Below, one piece after another: positions 1-6,037 of a stretch of DNA of 6,649 nucleotides. The notes below the pieces were generated by a model. It was not told where the DNA came from and did no database searches. It saw nothing but the letters and a program-made list of their open reading frames with translations. A program made the translations under genes and the position numbers. The DNA is from an uncultured bacterium (lineage in GTDB: Bacteria > Cyanobacteriota > Vampirovibrionia > Gastranaerophilales > Gastranaerophilaceae). The stretch spans positions 1 to 6,649 of the forward strand of contig URXH01000092.1 in assembly GCA_900551675.1 (NCBI GenBank), in the 5' to 3' direction. Numbering within the stretch: the first letter of the stretch is position 1; each line of letters opens with the position of its first letter.

Positions 1-1840
1 AAGCTAAGTCTGTTGTTTTATAAGGGTCTCCATGACAAGTAATAACTTTATCCGGTCTTGGATTAAGTCTTTTTACATAATCCATTAATTGGCGTCTGTT
101 GGAGTGTCCACTAAATCCGTTGATAGTTTTAATTTCCATTTTAACATTGAATACTTTTGTTTTATTGTCTTCTTCAAGAGGTACTTCTTTCCATCCTTTT
201 TGGATTCTTCTACCTAATGAACCTTCGGATTGGTATCCTACAAATATTAATGTGTTTCTGTCATCTTCACATAACCATTTGAAGTATTCAACGGAATTAC
301 CTCCAGTTAACATACCTGATGTGGATAAAATAATTGCCGGGCTGTTGCTTTCAACAATATCTTTTCTTTGGTCAAGATTTTGAACTTTGTTAAACATGTC
401 TGAGATAAACGGATTTCTGCCCATGTGGAATATTTGATCTCTCAAGTCTTTACTTAAATATTCTGGTCTTGCAGTATGGATAGCTGTAGCTTCCCAGATC
501 ATACCGTCAATGTAAATAGGAACTTCATCAATCATTCCATGTCTCATGTATTCCTCAAGTACTACCATAAGTTCCTGCGCCCTTCCTACAGCAAATACTG
601 GAACTAAAACTTTTCCGCCACGTTTTAAAGTTTTATAGATGGTTTTCATCATTTCTTTTTCTGCAGAGTTTCTTGAAGGCTGTATGTCTTCACGGCCACC
701 ATAGGTACTTTCCATAATTACAGTTTCAGCACGTGGGAATCTGAATGTTGCAGGTTCAAGTAATCTGCTTCTTTCATACTTGAAATCTCCAGTATAAACT
801 AAATTGTGAGCTCCGTCACCAATATGCATATGTGAAATAGCTGAACCTAAGATGTGGCCTGCATTATGGAGTGTTAATCTAATATCTGGTGATATATCAG
901 TTACTTCACCGTAATCTAAGGTTATTGTATGTTTAATAGCTTTTTGCACATGTTTTACATTAAATGGTAAAGGATTTCCTTCTCTGTGAGCAATATCCAA
1001 GTGATCAAGTTGTAAAAGTGTTGTCAAATCTCTTGTTGGAGTTGTACAGTAAATAGGACCTTCATATCCATAATGATAAAGGTATGGCACAAATCCACAG
1101 TGATCCAGGTGAGCGTGTGAAATAATGACTGCATCCAATTCCTCAATTGAAAATTCAGGAACATTCAAGTATGGAAATGCATTTTTGTTGTCAGATGCAG
1201 CTACATTAACACCACAATCCAACAATACTCTACTGTTTGGAGTTTGTAAAAGCATGGAAGAACGTCCGACTTCTTTAAAACCACCCATTGAGGTTACTCT
1301 GGCCCAATCATTAGGATGTTTAGTGCCCTGATGTATCTGTCTACCGAGACGCTGCAACATTTTTTTCCTGTCTTTGCTGCTGTTTTTTAGTGTAGTTCTG
1401 ATTTTTCCAATAACATCAGAGCTTATTGGGGGTGTTCTCAAAATTTTAGGTGCCCATCCGGTATTTTTAACGATTGTTCTGGAGGTCACACCATATTTTC
1501 CAATAACAAGCCCTGGTTTTTTTGCAGTTATAACTACTTCGCAGGTAACTGTATCAAAGTAAATGTCTGTAATTTCTGCTCCTTCCGGAACTATTTCATG
1601 AACTTTTTTAATGGTTTCTTCAGGACCTAATAATGCACTTTTATCAGATCTGATAATGATTCTTTTTCTAAGTTCTTTAGCTAATGATCGTATAAGATCG
1701 CCGTTGTCAGTTATAATTTCTGGGTTTTTGGTGTAAAGTACCACTTCAGGACCTTCAAATTCAACTTTTGAAACCTGAGCATTTTTTGGTAACTTGTCCA
1801 TTATTTCTTTTTTGATATCTTCTAAAATCTCTGAAGTCAT
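1..1840 (-). CDS. fttA: Archaeal transcription termination factor FttA (aCPSF1), beta-CASP ribonuclease with KH domains; C-terminus cut by window edge
   Basis: This frame is open for 613 codons from ATG 1840-1838 to the window edge without a stop; family members have about 636 residues, so roughly 20 are missing. Two N-terminal KH-like RNA-binding regions span about residues 1-145, with a GxxG-type VIGKYG at 112-117. A metallo-beta-lactamase domain follows: zinc motif HAHLDH (H242, H244, D246, H247), GHILGSA (H329) and TGDF (D352). The beta-CASP motifs are ESTYGG (E377), SGHS (H579) and CHGD (H603), so all catalytic motifs are present. The family cleaves RNA 3' ends and terminates archaeal transcription at U-rich sites, working with RNA polymerase in the cytoplasm. 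AAGGG lies 5 bases before the ATG. The gene follows psmB, as I recall for Methanobacteriales. Function is certain; the genus (Methanobrevibacter-like) is inferred. Confidence 0.96.
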   Translation of the reverse strand, partial: MTSEILEDIKKEIMDKLPKNAQVSKVEFEGPEVVLYTKNPEIITDNGDLIRSLAKELRKRIIIRSDKSALLGPEETIKKVHEIVPEGAEITDIYFDTVTCEVVITAKKPGLVIGKYGVTSRTIVKNTGWAPKILRTPPISSDVIGKIRTTLKNSSKDRKKMLQRLGRQIHQGTKHPNDWARVTSMGGFKEVGRSSMLLQTPNSRVLLDCGVNVAASDNKNAFPYLNVPEFSIEELDAVIISHAHLDHCGFVPYLYHYGYEGPIYCTTPTRDLTTLLQLDHLDIAHREGNPLPFNVKHVQKAIKHTITLDYGEVTDISPDIRLTLHNAGHILGSAISHMHIGDGAHNLVYTGDFKYERSRLLEPATFRFPRAETVIMESTYGGREDIQPSRNSAEKEMMKTIYKTLKRGGKVLVPVFAVGRAQELMVVLEEYMRHGMIDEVPIYIDGMIWEATAIHTARPEYLSKDLRDQIFHMGRNPFISDMFNKVQNLDQRKDIVESNSPAIILSTSGMLTGGNSVEYFKWLCEDDRNTLIFVGYQSEGSLGRRIQKGWKEVPLEEDNKTKVFNVKMEIKTINGFSGHSNRRQLMDYVKRLNPRPDKVITCHGDPYKTTDLA

Positions 1841-1851
1841 ATAATCCCTTC

Positions 1852-1859
1852 AAAAAAAA
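1852..1859 (-). other. U8 tract in the fttA leader
   Basis: The fttA mRNA leader would contain eight consecutive U, ending 11 bases before the start codon and just before the AAGGG ribosome-binding site. FttA-type factors terminate transcription at U-rich RNA, so this tract could be a target of the gene's own product. That role is inference; the tract itself is plain in the sequence. Confidence 0.35.
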
Positions 1860-1935
1860 GTATTGTGTAAATATAGTTCATGAAAAAGCTTGTTTGCTAT
1901 AATTAGTTAAAACTTCATAAACTATTCACACTATT

Positions 1936-1943
1936 TATATAAA
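1936..1943 (-). promoter_or_regulatory. Archaeal TATA box for fttA
   Basis: The minus strand reads TTTATATA inside a longer TTTTTATATAAATA. This is the classic TBP-binding box of methanogens. Transcription would begin about 22-27 bases downstream, near 1910-1915, giving a leader of about 70 bases before the ATG at 1840. No clear purine-rich BRE is visible upstream. It suggests fttA has its own promoter even though psmB lies just upstream in the same orientation. Confidence 0.6.
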
Positions 1944-1963
1944 AAGTAGTTAGTTATGAAAAA
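1941..1963 (-). terminator. Possible U-rich terminator of psmB
   Basis: Downstream of the psmB stop, the minus strand has two T5 runs (1963-1959 and 1945-1941). Archaeal termination uses such U-rich stretches without a hairpin. The second run overlaps the fttA TATA box, so termination of psmB and initiation of fttA would be closely packed. AT-rich intergenic DNA contains such runs by chance, so the call is weak. Confidence 0.3.
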
Positions 1964-1969
1964 TAGTCT

Positions 1970-2356
1970 TTATATTTTCGCTACAATATCATTAACCTTT
2001 TCCTTATCTAACATTTCAAAGCCGTCTTTAGTTACTTTAGCTACTAAATATCCATTTCCTGAAAATGTGTCACGTTCGCTAGCAGCTTTGATAGCTCTTA
2101 CAGCTATTTCTAATCCTTCATCAGTTGTAATTTCTTCATGGTATCTGTCTTCGAGAACACCATATGCTACAATAGAACCTGATCCTGTGGATATGTATGT
2201 ATCTTCAATCATACCTCCGGCAGGGTCAAGGGAGTATAGTGAAGGTTTATCTCCGTCCATTCCTCCAAGTAATGTTTGTACATACATTGGTCCGGAACGT
2301 AAAATGTTTGCTGTTACTGATGCAGCAGCTTTTACACTCATTTTGTCATTGTTTCG
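1970..2356 (-). CDS. psmB: Archaeal 20S proteasome beta subunit, C-terminal fragment (5' end lost at chimeric join)
   Basis: The frame encodes the C-terminal 128 residues of a proteasome beta subunit, the proteolytic subunit of the archaeal 20S particle. The internal ATG at 2341 is not the true start: RNNDK before it still fits the family, then an in-frame TAG appears at 2359-2357. Counting from that ATG, residues 19-27 read MYVQTLLGG, and TGSG (S54) and RDTFSG (D91, S94) match the Ser129, Asp166 and Ser169 positions around the active site. The spacing of 37 between S54 and D91 agrees with Thermoplasma numbering. The propeptide, catalytic Thr1 and Lys33 are missing (about 75-80 residues; full length about 200-210). 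The break coincides with a change to bacterial sequence, so I read it as a join artefact and not a real pseudogene. Confidence 0.92.
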   Translation of the reverse strand, partial: RNNDKMSVKAAASVTANILRSGPMYVQTLLGGMDGDKPSLYSLDPAGGMIEDTYISTGSGSIVAYGVLEDRYHEEITTDEGLEIAVRAIKAASERDTFSGNGYLVAKVTKDGFEMLDKEKVNDIVAKI

Positions 2357-2362
2357 CTAACA
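2351..2362. other. Archaeal/bacterial chimeric junction
   Basis: Left of about 2356 the minus-strand frame is proteasome beta up to ...RNNDK. To the right the same frame meets TAG at once and no proteasome sequence continues in any frame. Everything right of here looks bacterial. The shared bases around GCGAAAC could have served as a short overlap in assembly; similar AGCGGAAACGAG occurs at 2431-2442. A real inter-domain transfer is possible but less likely, since it would need a housekeeping gene broken at this exact point. Confidence 0.8.
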
Positions 2363-2443
2363 TTAATTATTCGCTCCATTGAAGGTCGAATTATTTTTAT
2401 CTTTTATAATTAATTTAATAATGCGGCGATAGCGGAAACGAGC

Positions 2444-2571
2444 AATAATTGCAGGTGAAGCAAATTTCAAAGGCGTGTATTGTTTGAGCGATATAGAGAT
2501 ACCGAAACAAGTTCAGCATGACCAAGATATAGCGAGTTTACACGCCTTAATGCTGAACCTTGCAAATTATT
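2444..2571. repeat. Nested inverted repeats with pseudoknot-like pairing; intergenic repeat element
   Basis: AAGGCGTGTA (2470-2479) pairs perfectly with TACACGCCTT (2539-2548). GTTCAGCA (2511-2518), inside that loop, pairs perfectly with TGCTGAAC (2551-2558), outside it, so the two helices cross as in an H-type pseudoknot. AATAATTGC (2444-2452) can pair, with one bulge, with GCAAATTATT (2562-2571) to enclose both. TGTTT (2481-2485) can pair with AAACA (2505-2509). The segment GAAACAAGTTCAGCATGAC (2504-2522) resembles a GTCATxCTGAACTTGTTTC palindromic repeat that I recall from the intergenic DNA of many bacteria. A mosaic of such repeats could explain the pairing without a functional RNA. Confidence 0.5.
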
Positions 2572-2599
2572 AGCGAGTGAAGCGTGACGATGGTTTTGA

Positions 2600-2623
2600 G
2601 GCACTTTTGACATCAAAAGTGCC
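2600..2623. repeat. Perfect 11-bp inverted repeat
   Basis: GGCACTTTTGA (2600-2610) and TCAAAAGTGCC (2613-2623) are exact reverse complements separated by two bases, so a cruciform or RNA hairpin would have a loop of about 4-6. No T-run follows on either strand, so it is not a standard Rho-independent terminator. It lies 79 bases beyond the ispA stop on the transcribed side and might protect the mRNA 3' end or be part of a dispersed repeat. Confidence 0.7.
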
Positions 2624-2701
2624 CCTGTCTGGAAGACCCGCCGGAGGCAAAGAAGGTAATATTAGTCTATTTTTAATTTCCGATAATATTTATTATGTAA
2701 A

Positions 2702-3592
2702 TTAATTTATTCTGATTTTATTCAGAATTTGTTCAAACACTTCTGATTTAAGATTATTTATTGACAAAATTTCAAAACATTCATCAAGCAGCTTGTTTAA
2801 ATCTTCCTTTGATTTCTCAAGTCCGTAAAGGCTTGTGTAAGTAAGTTTTCCTTCTTCTTTGTCTTTGCCGATAGTTTTTCCCATTTCTGCAAAAGTTGAA
2901 GTTTCATCTAAAATGTCATCGGCTATTTGAAATGCAACACCGAGCTTTTGCCCGAATTTGGTTATTTGTTCAAGCTGTTCATCTGTAGCATCGGCAATTA
3001 TTGCCCCTGTTCGCAGTGCAAGTTTAAAAAGATCAGCTGTTTTGTGTGTATGAATATATTCCAAGATTTCAGGAAGTTGTTCATCATCAGTATCAAAAGA
3101 GCCGGCTTGAGAAAATTTTTCACTTTCTATATCAACAACCTGTCCTGCAATGACACCGTAAGCTCCTGCAGCTTGGAAATATTCTTTCATTATTTTTATT
3201 AATTTTTCAGTATCTATATTTTTAGAGTATTTTAAAATTGTTTGCGGCGCAAAAGTTAACAAGGCATCGCCTGCAAGTACAGCGTGGGCTTCTCCGAAAA
3301 CCATGTGGTTTGTAAGCTGACCGCGTCTGTACATATCGTTATCCATGCAGGGAAGATCATCATGGATAAGGGTTTGAGCGTGAAGCATCTCTATTGCACA
3401 TGCTGTCGGGATTGCATCTTCATAATTCCCGCCAAACATACGGCAGGCTTCAAGACACATAACGGGACGCAGGCGTTTGCCCGGTAATGTTACCGTGTAT
3501 TTCATTGATTTGAAAATCTTTTGCGGGTAACATACAGGCATATATTCATCAATTTTTTTATTAACAAGTTCAATATATTCATTCATTTTCAT
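2702..3592 (-). CDS. ispA: Short-chain polyprenyl diphosphate synthase (farnesyl/geranylgeranyl diphosphate synthase, IspA/CrtE family)
   Basis: This 296-residue protein, full length for the family, condenses IPP with allylic diphosphates to make C15 or C20 prenyl diphosphate in the cytosol, feeding undecaprenyl, quinone and other isoprenoids. Visible motifs are GKRLRP (38-43), the first Asp-rich motif DDLPCMD (D78, D79, D84; bacterial DDx4D form) followed by RRG (89-91), GQ at 150-151, the lysine in HKT (184) and the second Asp-rich motif DDILD (225-229). The residues 5 and 4 before the first motif, which help set chain length, are Gln73 and Thr74 where E. coli IspA has Tyr-Ser and CrtE types have Met-Ser, so FPP versus GGPP is undecided. 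ATG 3592 has AAAGG 8 bases upstream and overlaps the end of rsgA by 14 bases; a second ATG at 3586 has poorer spacing. It is co-transcribed with rsgA. Confidence 0.93.
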   Translation of the reverse strand: MKMNEYIELVNKKIDEYMPVCYPQKIFKSMKYTVTLPGKRLRPVMCLEACRMFGGNYEDAIPTACAIEMLHAQTLIHDDLPCMDNDMYRRGQLTNHMVFGEAHAVLAGDALLTFAPQTILKYSKNIDTEKLIKIMKEYFQAAGAYGVIAGQVVDIESEKFSQAGSFDTDDEQLPEILEYIHTHKTADLFKLALRTGAIIADATDEQLEQITKFGQKLGVAFQIADDILDETSTFAEMGKTIGKDKEEGKLTYTSLYGLEKSKEDLNKLLDECFEILSINNLKSEVFEQILNKIRIN

Positions 3593-4577
3593 ATTCGATA
3601 CCTTTATAAATGTTTTGTTTTAATGTGTTTCTAGCGCTTTGCCGTTTCTTTTCGCTGATTTTTGCGATGTGTTTGTTATGTACGAACTTCTTAGAATGTT
3701 CTTCTTTTTTACCTTCATATTTTATGCGTTCTTTGTATTCTGATGCTTCTTCAATAAATGCGAGATAGCTTTCATAGCGTGATGAATCAATTTTATCAAT
3801 GTTATTTAATACATTACAGCCGTCTTCGTTTATGTGAAGACAGTCCGAGTACTTACATTCATCACTGAATCTTGCGATATCATCAAAAAGCAAATCTACA
3901 TCGGCAGGCATTATAAAATCAAATTTTATGTTGCTGAATCCCGGAGTGTCAACAATTCTTGATGTATCGTTAATTTTTATAATTTCACAATGTCTTGTCG
4001 TATGTGTTCCGCGTTGAGTTTTTCCGCTGACTTCTTTTGTTCTCAAATTAAGATTAGGATTAATTGCATTTACAAGACTGGATTTACCTACACCGGAATT
4101 ACCGCATAAAACGCTTGTTTTGCCTTCCAGAAGCTTCTCAAAATTTTTAATTCCTTTGTGTTCTGTAGCAGAAGTGTATACAATTTTGTATCCTAAAGAT
4201 TCATAAATCTTTTTAATTTTTTCTTTAAGGTGTTTGTCCCATTTCAAATCTTCTTTATTAAAGCAAAGAACTGCCGGAATATTATAATATTTCGCAAGCG
4301 AAATATAGCGGTTTAATTGATGAAGGTCTAAATCAGGCTCTTTAAGTGCGGACACTATTATAATTTGGTCAATGTTCGCAGCAGCCGGGCGCTTGATAAA
4401 ATTTTTCCGTGGAATGATTTTTGTAATTACACCATTTTCAAACTCGACAAAATCACCGGCGAAAATTTTTTCTTTCTGTTTTTTTAAAACTTCGCGAATT
4501 TTACATTCATGCGTTTTTTGTCCGTCATCAATATAGTAGAAATCGGAATGAATTTTATATATTTGTCCTTCAGCCAT
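3579..4577 (-). CDS. rsgA: Small ribosomal subunit biogenesis GTPase RsgA (YjeQ/EngC)
   Basis: RsgA is a circularly permuted GTPase that checks late 30S subunit maturation and releases from it on GTP hydrolysis. The 332 residues show an N-terminal OB-like domain (about 1-65), then G motifs in the permuted order: G4 NKED (107-110), G5-like TSA (135-137), G1 P-loop GNSGVGKSS (159-167), G2 RGTHTTRH (189-196) and G3 DTPGF (210-214). The C-terminal zinc knuckle is C241-x4-C246-x-H248-x5-C254. A Lys/Glu-rich tail (about 280-325) is probably rRNA-binding. All key residues are present. ATG 4577 is supported by the typical start of the OB domain, but no Shine-Dalgarno precedes it; the promoter sits so close that the mRNA may be nearly leaderless. 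Its 3' end overlaps ispA by 14 bases, suggesting translational coupling. Confidence 0.96.
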   Translation of the reverse strand: MAEGQIYKIHSDFYYIDDGQKTHECKIREVLKKQKEKIFAGDFVEFENGVITKIIPRKNFIKRPAAANIDQIIIVSALKEPDLDLHQLNRYISLAKYYNIPAVLCFNKEDLKWDKHLKEKIKKIYESLGYKIVYTSATEHKGIKNFEKLLEGKTSVLCGNSGVGKSSLVNAINPNLNLRTKEVSGKTQRGTHTTRHCEIIKINDTSRIVDTPGFSNIKFDFIMPADVDLLFDDIARFSDECKYSDCLHINEDGCNVLNNIDKIDSSRYESYLAFIEEASEYKERIKYEGKKEEHSKKFVHNKHIAKISEKKRQSARNTLKQNIYKGIEYENE

Positions 4578-4586
4578 TGTAGAATT

Positions 4587-4615
4587 ATTTTAGCATAAAA
4601 TTTTTTCATAGTAAA
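4587..4615 (-). promoter_or_regulatory. Sigma-70 type promoter for rsgA-ispA, extended -10
   Basis: The minus strand has TTTACT (4615-4610, 4 of 6 to the -35 consensus), a 17-base spacer, and TAAAAT (4592-4587, 5 of 6 to the -10) preceded by the TGn extension. Transcription should start about 6-8 bases after the -10, around 4579-4581, only a few bases before the rsgA ATG at 4577. Confidence 0.55.
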
Positions 4616-4689
4616 AGACTCTAAGTTTACGCGGTGAATAAAACAACAGGTTAATAAGAGAATAATTCGATTTTGCATTCTCTCCTATT

Positions 4690-4740
4690 GGAAGAGGGTT
4701 GGGAATGAGGGCTGATTTTCACCCATCCCCCTTTACTTCC
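4690..4740. repeat. Imperfect inverted repeat, G/C-rich intergenic element
   Basis: GGAAGAGGGTTGGG (4690-4703) can pair with CCCATCCCCCTTTACTTCC (4722-4740) through GGAAG/CTTCC and GGGTTGGG/CCCATCCC with one mismatch and a bulge. The strand-skewed G-rich then C-rich composition stands out in an otherwise AT-rich spacer and resembles the dispersed palindromic repeats common in bacterial spacers. It lies between two divergent promoters; no function can be assigned. Confidence 0.45.
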
Positions 4741-4828
4741 TCTATCTTGTTTACTCGTGAATAACGAGGCTGCAACTTTATGTTATCTAGCTTTTGTTAC
4801 TAATTTTGCTTTATTTTGTAACAATTAT

Positions 4829-4856
4829 TTGAAGTTTTGAATGTTTATGATATCAT
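4829..4856 (+). promoter_or_regulatory. Candidate sigma-70 promoter for efp
   Basis: TTGAAG (4829-4834) and TATCAT (4851-4856) are separated by 16 bases and match the -35 and -10 consensus at 4 of 6 positions each. The start would fall near 4863, giving a leader of about 37 bases. The region is AT-rich, so chance matches are likely. Confidence 0.35.
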
Positions 4857-4885
4857 CAATTTAACAGATGATTATAGTATTTATG

Positions 4886-4893
4886 AAAAGGGG
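4886..4893 (+). promoter_or_regulatory. efp ribosome-binding site that fixes the start
   Basis: AAAAGGGG ends 6 bases before ATG 4900. An in-frame ATG at 4837 would add 21 residues with no family match and no Shine-Dalgarno, and would overlap the promoter, so 4900 is the real start. Confidence 0.8.
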
Positions 4894-4899
4894 AAAAAT

Positions 4900-5457
4900 A
4901 TGATTTCAGTAAACGATTTAAAAACAGGCTTAACGCTTCAATTGGACAACGGTTTATGGTCTGTTGTTGAATTTTTACACGTAAAACCCGGCAAAGGTGC
5001 TGCGTTTGTAAGATCAAAACTTAAAAACGTTGAAACAGGTCAGGTTGTAGAAAAAACTTTCCGTGCAGGCGAAAAAGTCGCAAAAGCTATGCTTGACAGG
5101 CGCGAAATGCAATACCTGTATAAAGAAGGTAAAGAATATGTTATGATGGATAACGAAACTTATGAACAGCTTCAGTTAACCGAAGAACAAATCGGGGACG
5201 GAATCAAATATTTGAAAGAAAATATGATTGTTCAGGTATTGATGCACGATTCAAGAATTATAGGCGTTGACCTTCCTGCTCATGTAATTCTTGAAGTTAC
5301 AGATACTCCTCCGTCAGAAAAAGGAAATACAGCTCAGGGCGGTACAAAACCTGCTACTCTTGAAACAGGTGCTGTTGTTAATGTTCCGTTCTTTATTTCA
5401 AACGGCGACAAAATCAGAGTCGACACAAGGACTAACGAGTATCTTGATAGAGCATAA
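4900..5457 (+). CDS. efp: Translation elongation factor P
   Basis: EF-P binds between the ribosomal P and E sites and promotes peptide bonds at polyproline stretches. The product has 185 residues, the standard EF-P length, starting MISVNDLKTG. The N-terminal KOW-like domain carries the tip loop KPGKGAAF, with Lys32 where E. coli has the beta-lysylated Lys34. Two OB domains follow, ending in the family signature region (GAVVNVPFFISNGDKIRVD) and EYLDRA. A Lys rather than Arg at the tip argues against EarP-type rhamnosylation; which modification, if any, is used cannot be told because no epm genes are in view. It is followed by accB 122 bases downstream, an order shared with cyanobacteria and many other bacteria, and may be co-transcribed with it. 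Confidence 0.97.
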   Translation: MISVNDLKTGLTLQLDNGLWSVVEFLHVKPGKGAAFVRSKLKNVETGQVVEKTFRAGEKVAKAMLDRREMQYLYKEGKEYVMMDNETYEQLQLTEEQIGDGIKYLKENMIVQVLMHDSRIIGVDLPAHVILEVTDTPPSEKGNTAQGGTKPATLETGAVVNVPFFISNGDKIRVDTRTNEYLDRA

Positions 5458-5458
5458 T

Positions 5459-5559
5459 TTAAGTAAACGGGTGAGTAAATTATAAATCAGGCATATTTTT
5501 TGTACCTTAAATTTGATAAGAACTTATTCACTTATTAACGTACTCACCTATTCACTTAA
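5459..5559. repeat. Imperfect inverted repeat filling the efp-accB spacer
   Basis: A 24-base arm (5459-5482) starting one base after the efp stop matches the reverse complement of 5536-5559 at 19 of 24 positions, with an exact core GGTGAGTA/TACTCACC (5470-5477/5541-5548). The right arm also holds a 10-base direct repeat TATTCACTTA (5525-5534 and 5549-5558) at a 24-base period. The GTGAGTA/GTGAATA style resembles the repeat before accC. There is no T-run typical of a terminator. Confidence 0.6.
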
Positions 5560-5579
5560 TAGTTACAGAAAGGCAAAAT

Positions 5580-6029
5580 ATGAAATTTGATATAGATTAT
5601 GTTGAAAAATTAGCAAAAGTTTTAGCTGACAATTCGTTAACTGAAATTTCATTAGAAGACGGAGAACAAGCTATTACATTGAGAAAAGAAGTTATGGGTG
5701 TTGCAGCAACTCCTGTTGCGGTTCCTGCAGCTCAGACGGCACCGGCTGCTCCGTCAAATCAGGCAGCTCCTGCTGAACAAAAAGAAGTTAAAAAAGGTAA
5801 ACCTTTAACATCTCCTATGGTCGGGACATTCTATTCCGCCCCTTCTCCTGATGCAGAACCTTTTGTTAAAGTCGGTCAGACTGTTAAAGACGGCGATGTA
5901 GTCTGCATCGTTGAGGCTATGAAGCTTATGAATGAAATAGAAGCTGAATTTTCAGGCAAAGTTGTTGAAATTTGTGTAGAAGACGGACAGCCTGTAGAGT
6001 TTGGACAAGTTTTAATGTATATAGAATGA
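5580..6029 (+). CDS. accB: Acetyl-CoA carboxylase biotin carboxyl carrier protein (BCCP)
   Basis: BCCP carries the biotin that is carboxylated by AccC and then donates CO2 to acetyl-CoA through AccAD, the first committed step of fatty acid synthesis. The 149-residue protein has an N-terminal helical region (1-38), an Ala/Pro-rich flexible linker (about 42-68) and a C-terminal biotinyl domain (about 75-149). The domain includes the BCCP thumb (TFYSAPSPDAEPFV, 83-96), which distinguishes AccB from other biotinyl and lipoyl domains, and the biotinylation motif EAMKLMNEIE with Lys115 as the attachment site. AGAAAGG ends 6 bases before the ATG. It lies directly upstream of accC, the usual accBC operon. 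Confidence 0.97.
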   Translation: MKFDIDYVEKLAKVLADNSLTEISLEDGEQAITLRKEVMGVAATPVAVPAAQTAPAAPSNQAAPAEQKEVKKGKPLTSPMVGTFYSAPSPDAEPFVKVGQTVKDGDVVCIVEAMKLMNEIEAEFSGKVVEICVEDGQPVEFGQVLMYIE

Positions 6030-6037
6030 AGTGAGAC

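Larger units (their letters stand above)
2357..2701. other. Gene-free stretch between the junction and ispA; intergenic repeats only
   Basis: I see no convincing gene in these 345 bases: frames are short, lack good starts and match no family I recognise. The stretch is AT-rich next to ispA (2655-2701) and more GC-rich with nested inverted repeats at 2444-2640. As the region downstream of ispA it could hold that operon's terminator, but no hairpin followed by a T-run on the minus strand was found. Confidence 0.7.
4578..4899. other. Divergent intergenic region between rsgA and efp
   Basis: These 322 bases hold no gene I can support; the small frames here have no family match. The region contains the rsgA promoter at its left end, an imperfect inverted repeat at 4690-4740, a minor 5-bp stem CTCGT/ACGAG (4754-4758/4764-4768) with no T-run after it, and the efp promoter and ribosome-binding site at its right end. 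Confidence 0.7.

Noticed and set aside
99..1562. Open frames on the plus strand at 99-383, 1125-1331 and 1374-1562
   Set aside because: They lie antisense inside the unbroken fttA frame, whose motifs are clear, and have no recognisable domains.
1956..2382. Plus-strand frames at 1956-2360 and 2197-2382
   Set aside because: They are antisense to psmB and end at or just past the chimeric join; the proteasome motifs on the minus strand explain the sequence.
2444..2571. HDV-like or other known self-cleaving ribozyme
   Set aside because: The crossing helices recall a pseudoknot ribozyme, but the spacing between the 5' strands (31 bases) and the lack of recognisable catalytic core sequence do not fit the HDV-like fold.
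2590..2690. Possible short peptide reading through the 2600-2623 palindrome on the minus strand
   Set aside because: The frame stays open for about 39 codons but has no ATG, GTG or TTG start with a ribosome-binding site, and the sequence is palindromic repeat.
2927..3487. Plus-strand frames at 2927-3202 and 3284-3487
   Set aside because: They are antisense to the prenyl synthase, which has both Asp-rich motifs; the cysteine-rich translations are a by-product of the reverse strand.
4484..4678. Minus-strand 64-codon frame overlapping the start of rsgA
   Set aside because: It overlaps rsgA in another frame and the rsgA promoter, has no good ribosome-binding site and no family resemblance.
4837..4899. 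Longer EF-P start at 4837
   Set aside because: The extra 21 residues have no EF-P match and overlap the promoter; ATG 4900 has a strong AAAAGGGG site and gives the normal length.
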